From Bacteriovoracaceae bacterium (lineage in GTDB: Bacteria; Bdellovibrionota; Bacteriovoracia; Bacteriovoracales; Bacteriovoracaceae): a stretch of 9,188 nucleotides of DNA. How positions within the stretch are numbered: the first letter of the stretch is position 1; each line of letters begins with the position of its first letter. Shown piece after piece: positions 7,588 through 9,188 of this stretch. The stretch covers positions 1-9,188 of the forward strand of contig JAGOVR010000056.1 of NCBI GenBank assembly GCA_018060635.1, given 5' to 3'. The notes beneath the pieces were generated by a model. It was not told the origin of the DNA. It saw only the letters and a program-made list of their open reading frames with translations, and made no database searches. The position numbers and the translations under genes were made by a program.

Positions 7588-9188
7588 TCTCTCTCCTTGC
7601 CATTACACTTCCTATACTTTTAATAATCTGTTGATACTCTAAAGAATGAACTGAAAAATAATCTAACACAGAAAAAGGAATAAATTCCTGCTTGTTTTTT
7701 AAGATCTCAATACATTGCAAACGACTCTGCAAGTCTTTATCCTGCGTTATTCCCAATAAAAGTTCTTCTCGAATAAAAGGAGTAAGTGGAGCATCACTTT
7801 GCTTAATTATTTGCAACAAAGCTTCTTTGTTTTCATCATCTTGGAAATAAGGCTCTAACAAGATAAGATTCACACCTAGAATTTTTTTAATGAGTATCAA
7901 ATAAGCATTTATACCCCTCTCTTTTATTAACTTAAAAAAAATAGAAAAAATGTGATCTTGAAAAATATTTTCATTTAATGTTGAGACCACTGAAGCATCT
8001 TCTAGAAAATTATCAACCTTCATCAACAACTCAGGAGCAGATTGAATCATCTGATGATAGGCAGAGGAAATCGCTTGTTTAATTTGAATTTCTATTTCTT
8101 TTTGTTCTACGATCCTCAAAACTTTGAACATATCAACATTGGGAAACTTCGCTGAGGCTAAAACGGCAAGATAACGATTATTGGAATAGGCTGAAAATAT
8201 TTTCTTCTTAATAAAGTCTTCAATAATCGGAGAAGAATTTACAGGCTCTACAAGCTCTTTCACAGCGTGCAACAAAAGTTCTACAACAATCGAATTTTCA
8301 TCTGCTACTTTTTGAATAAATTTCTCTAAACTATGAAGATGGTTATGACAACGATGTTTAAAGTAGGATGTTACAGCATAATAACATATAGGATTTTTAT
8401 AATCATGAGCATAGAAAGAGACTGCCTCTAATCCTTCTTGACGGTTAAAGCTAGCAATCAATTCAAGTGCCGTAATTTTAAGCAAATATCCTTTTTCCTG
8501 AGGAGAAAGGATTTGAATTAAAAGAGCAAAAGCGTCTTCACTTTGCGCTCTTACGATTAAAGGAAGTATTTTAACTTTTAAGTATTCTTCTCCCTCTCTA
8601 AAATACTTAAACAAGACAGGTTGCCGCACTGATTGTGAAATAGCTTCTAAGGCCCATGTAATACGTAAAACAAGTTTAGGAGACTTTTCTTTTTGCAACA
8701 TATTAAGCAATGCTTCTACACTTTTTTTTACTGCTAAATCACTCAGGAGTCTCAGAACCTTTATTTTAACTTCTGTTTCCTGAGTTTTGTAATAATGCTC
8801 TATAAGATCAGGAATAGATCTCACTCCTCTCAAGAGAACCATAGTATTTAAGGCTAACCTCAAAATATCTTTATCTGCAGAAAAACAGACTTTCTTAACT
8901 TTAGCATAATCCCAAAAACCACCCACAACTGATAATAGTTTTAAAACTTCCAGTTGAACTCTTTTTGAATTCAAATCTAAAAACTTTACTACAATTCTTC
9001 GACTGCGACGGTCTTCTATTTTGGTGAGAGAGTGAACTAAAAGAACTAAATAATCTTCATCATATTGCTCTCTACTATGTAACGAAAGAAACTCGTGCTG
9101 TAGCAAAAAAGCACATTGAACAAATTTATAATTGCCAATTTCTCTAGCTAAATATTTTCTTTCTGTGCGAGGAAGTTCTTCCCATATA
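7580..9188 (-). CDS. HEAT-like repeat protein upstream of pelF (5'-partial)
   Basis: A largely helical repeat protein, visible for 535 residues and open to the right edge. Codons continue in frame above the TTG at 9106 (LPRTERKYLAREIGNYKFV and so on), so that TTG is internal and the true start lies outside the window. Numbering from the codon at 9187, paired helices of 28-38 residues repeat from about 45 to 280 (for example near 59-90, 93-121, 122-151, 154-184, 202-247), with HEAT/Armadillo-like spacing of Leu, Ile, Val and Ala, such as EVKIKVLRLLSDLAVKKSVEA split over two helices. Helices continue more irregularly to the end at about 535. No catalytic motif and no membrane segment are seen in the visible part. 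It overlaps pelF by 8 bases, so it belongs to the pel operon. Its position is that of PelE, a TPR inner-membrane protein, so a scaffold role joining Pel subunits is a reasonable inference. It lacks recognisable PelE sequence, and a different role cannot be excluded. Confidence 0.75.
   Translation of the reverse strand, partial: IWEELPRTERKYLAREIGNYKFVQCAFLLQHEFLSLHSREQYDEDYLVLLVHSLTKIEDRRSRRIVVKFLDLNSKRVQLEVLKLLSVVGGFWDYAKVKKVCFSADKDILRLALNTMVLLRGVRSIPDLIEHYYKTQETEVKIKVLRLLSDLAVKKSVEALLNMLQKEKSPKLVLRITWALEAISQSVRQPVLFKYFREGEEYLKVKILPLIVRAQSEDAFALLIQILSPQEKGYLLKITALELIASFNRQEGLEAVSFYAHDYKNPICYYAVTSYFKHRCHNHLHSLEKFIQKVADENSIVVELLLHAVKELVEPVNSSPIIEDFIKKKIFSAYSNNRYLAVLASAKFPNVDMFKVLRIVEQKEIEIQIKQAISSAYHQMIQSAPELLMKVDNFLEDASVVSTLNENIFQDHIFSIFFKLIKERGINAYLILIKKILGVNLILLEPYFQDDENKEALLQIIKQSDAPLTPFIREELLLGITQDKDLQSRLQCIEILKNKQEFIPFSVLDYFSVHSLEYQQIIKSIGSVMARRENV
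7593..7598 (-). promoter_or_regulatory. Shine-Dalgarno for pelF
   Basis: A full AAGGAG on the minus strand lies 5 bases before the pelF ATG (7587-7585), inside the last codons of the HEAT-repeat gene, whose TGA ends 8 bases into the overlap. It is the strongest ribosome site in the window and confirms the pelF start. Confidence 0.75.

Noticed and set aside
9104..9106. TTG as the start codon of the HEAT-repeat protein.
   Set aside because: The reading frame stays open and protein-like to the window edge, and no Shine-Dalgarno precedes this codon.
1..9188. Searched for tRNA/rRNA genes, insertion-sequence ends, CRISPR repeats, riboswitches and a c-di-GMP or other operator site.
   Set aside because: Nothing convincing was seen; essentially every base is inside a recognisable gene and the operon promoters lie outside the window.

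Overview
The window is almost wall-to-wall protein coding: six genes in two convergent blocks, no gap longer than 5 bases, and no RNA genes, mobile elements or CRISPR repeats that I can see. It is AT-rich, with long T and A homopolymers inside the genes. The mitochondrial-type aconitase, an LtaS-like envelope sulfatase and a Pel exopolysaccharide cluster suggest a free-living, respiring bacterium with a biofilm or capsule-like polymer. A low-GC Gram-negative, for example in the Bdellovibrionota or a related deep branch, would fit, but the taxon is a guess.

Plus-strand block (1-3787). The window opens inside an aconitase gene whose first ~170 codons lie upstream. Its stop codon directly abuts the GTG start of a five-transmembrane LtaS/MdoB-type sulfatase-fold phosphotransferase, so the two are probably co-transcribed and translationally coupled despite unrelated functions.

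Minus-strand block (9188 down to 3772). In transcription order it carries a HEAT-repeat protein (5' end outside the window), the Pel glycosyltransferase PelF, the polytopic membrane protein PelG, and an NAD-dependent SDR sugar-nucleotide epimerase. The genes overlap or sit 4-5 bases apart, so this is one tight operon whose promoter lies beyond the right edge. PelF builds the polymer from UDP-sugars on the cytoplasmic side and PelG is the membrane part of the synthase/transporter. The epimerase most plausibly supplies UDP-GalNAc or UDP-Gal, as PelX does in Pseudomonas protegens. PelA, B, C, D and a recognisable PelE are not in the window. The HEAT protein occupies the place where TPR-containing PelE sits in the classical pelABCDEFG order.

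The blocks meet tail to tail with a 16-base overlap of the sulfatase and epimerase 3' ends, leaving no intergenic space for a terminator. The most interesting points are the HEAT protein in the PelE position and the epimerase attached to the end of the pel operon, with a small residue at its predicted substrate-size gate.
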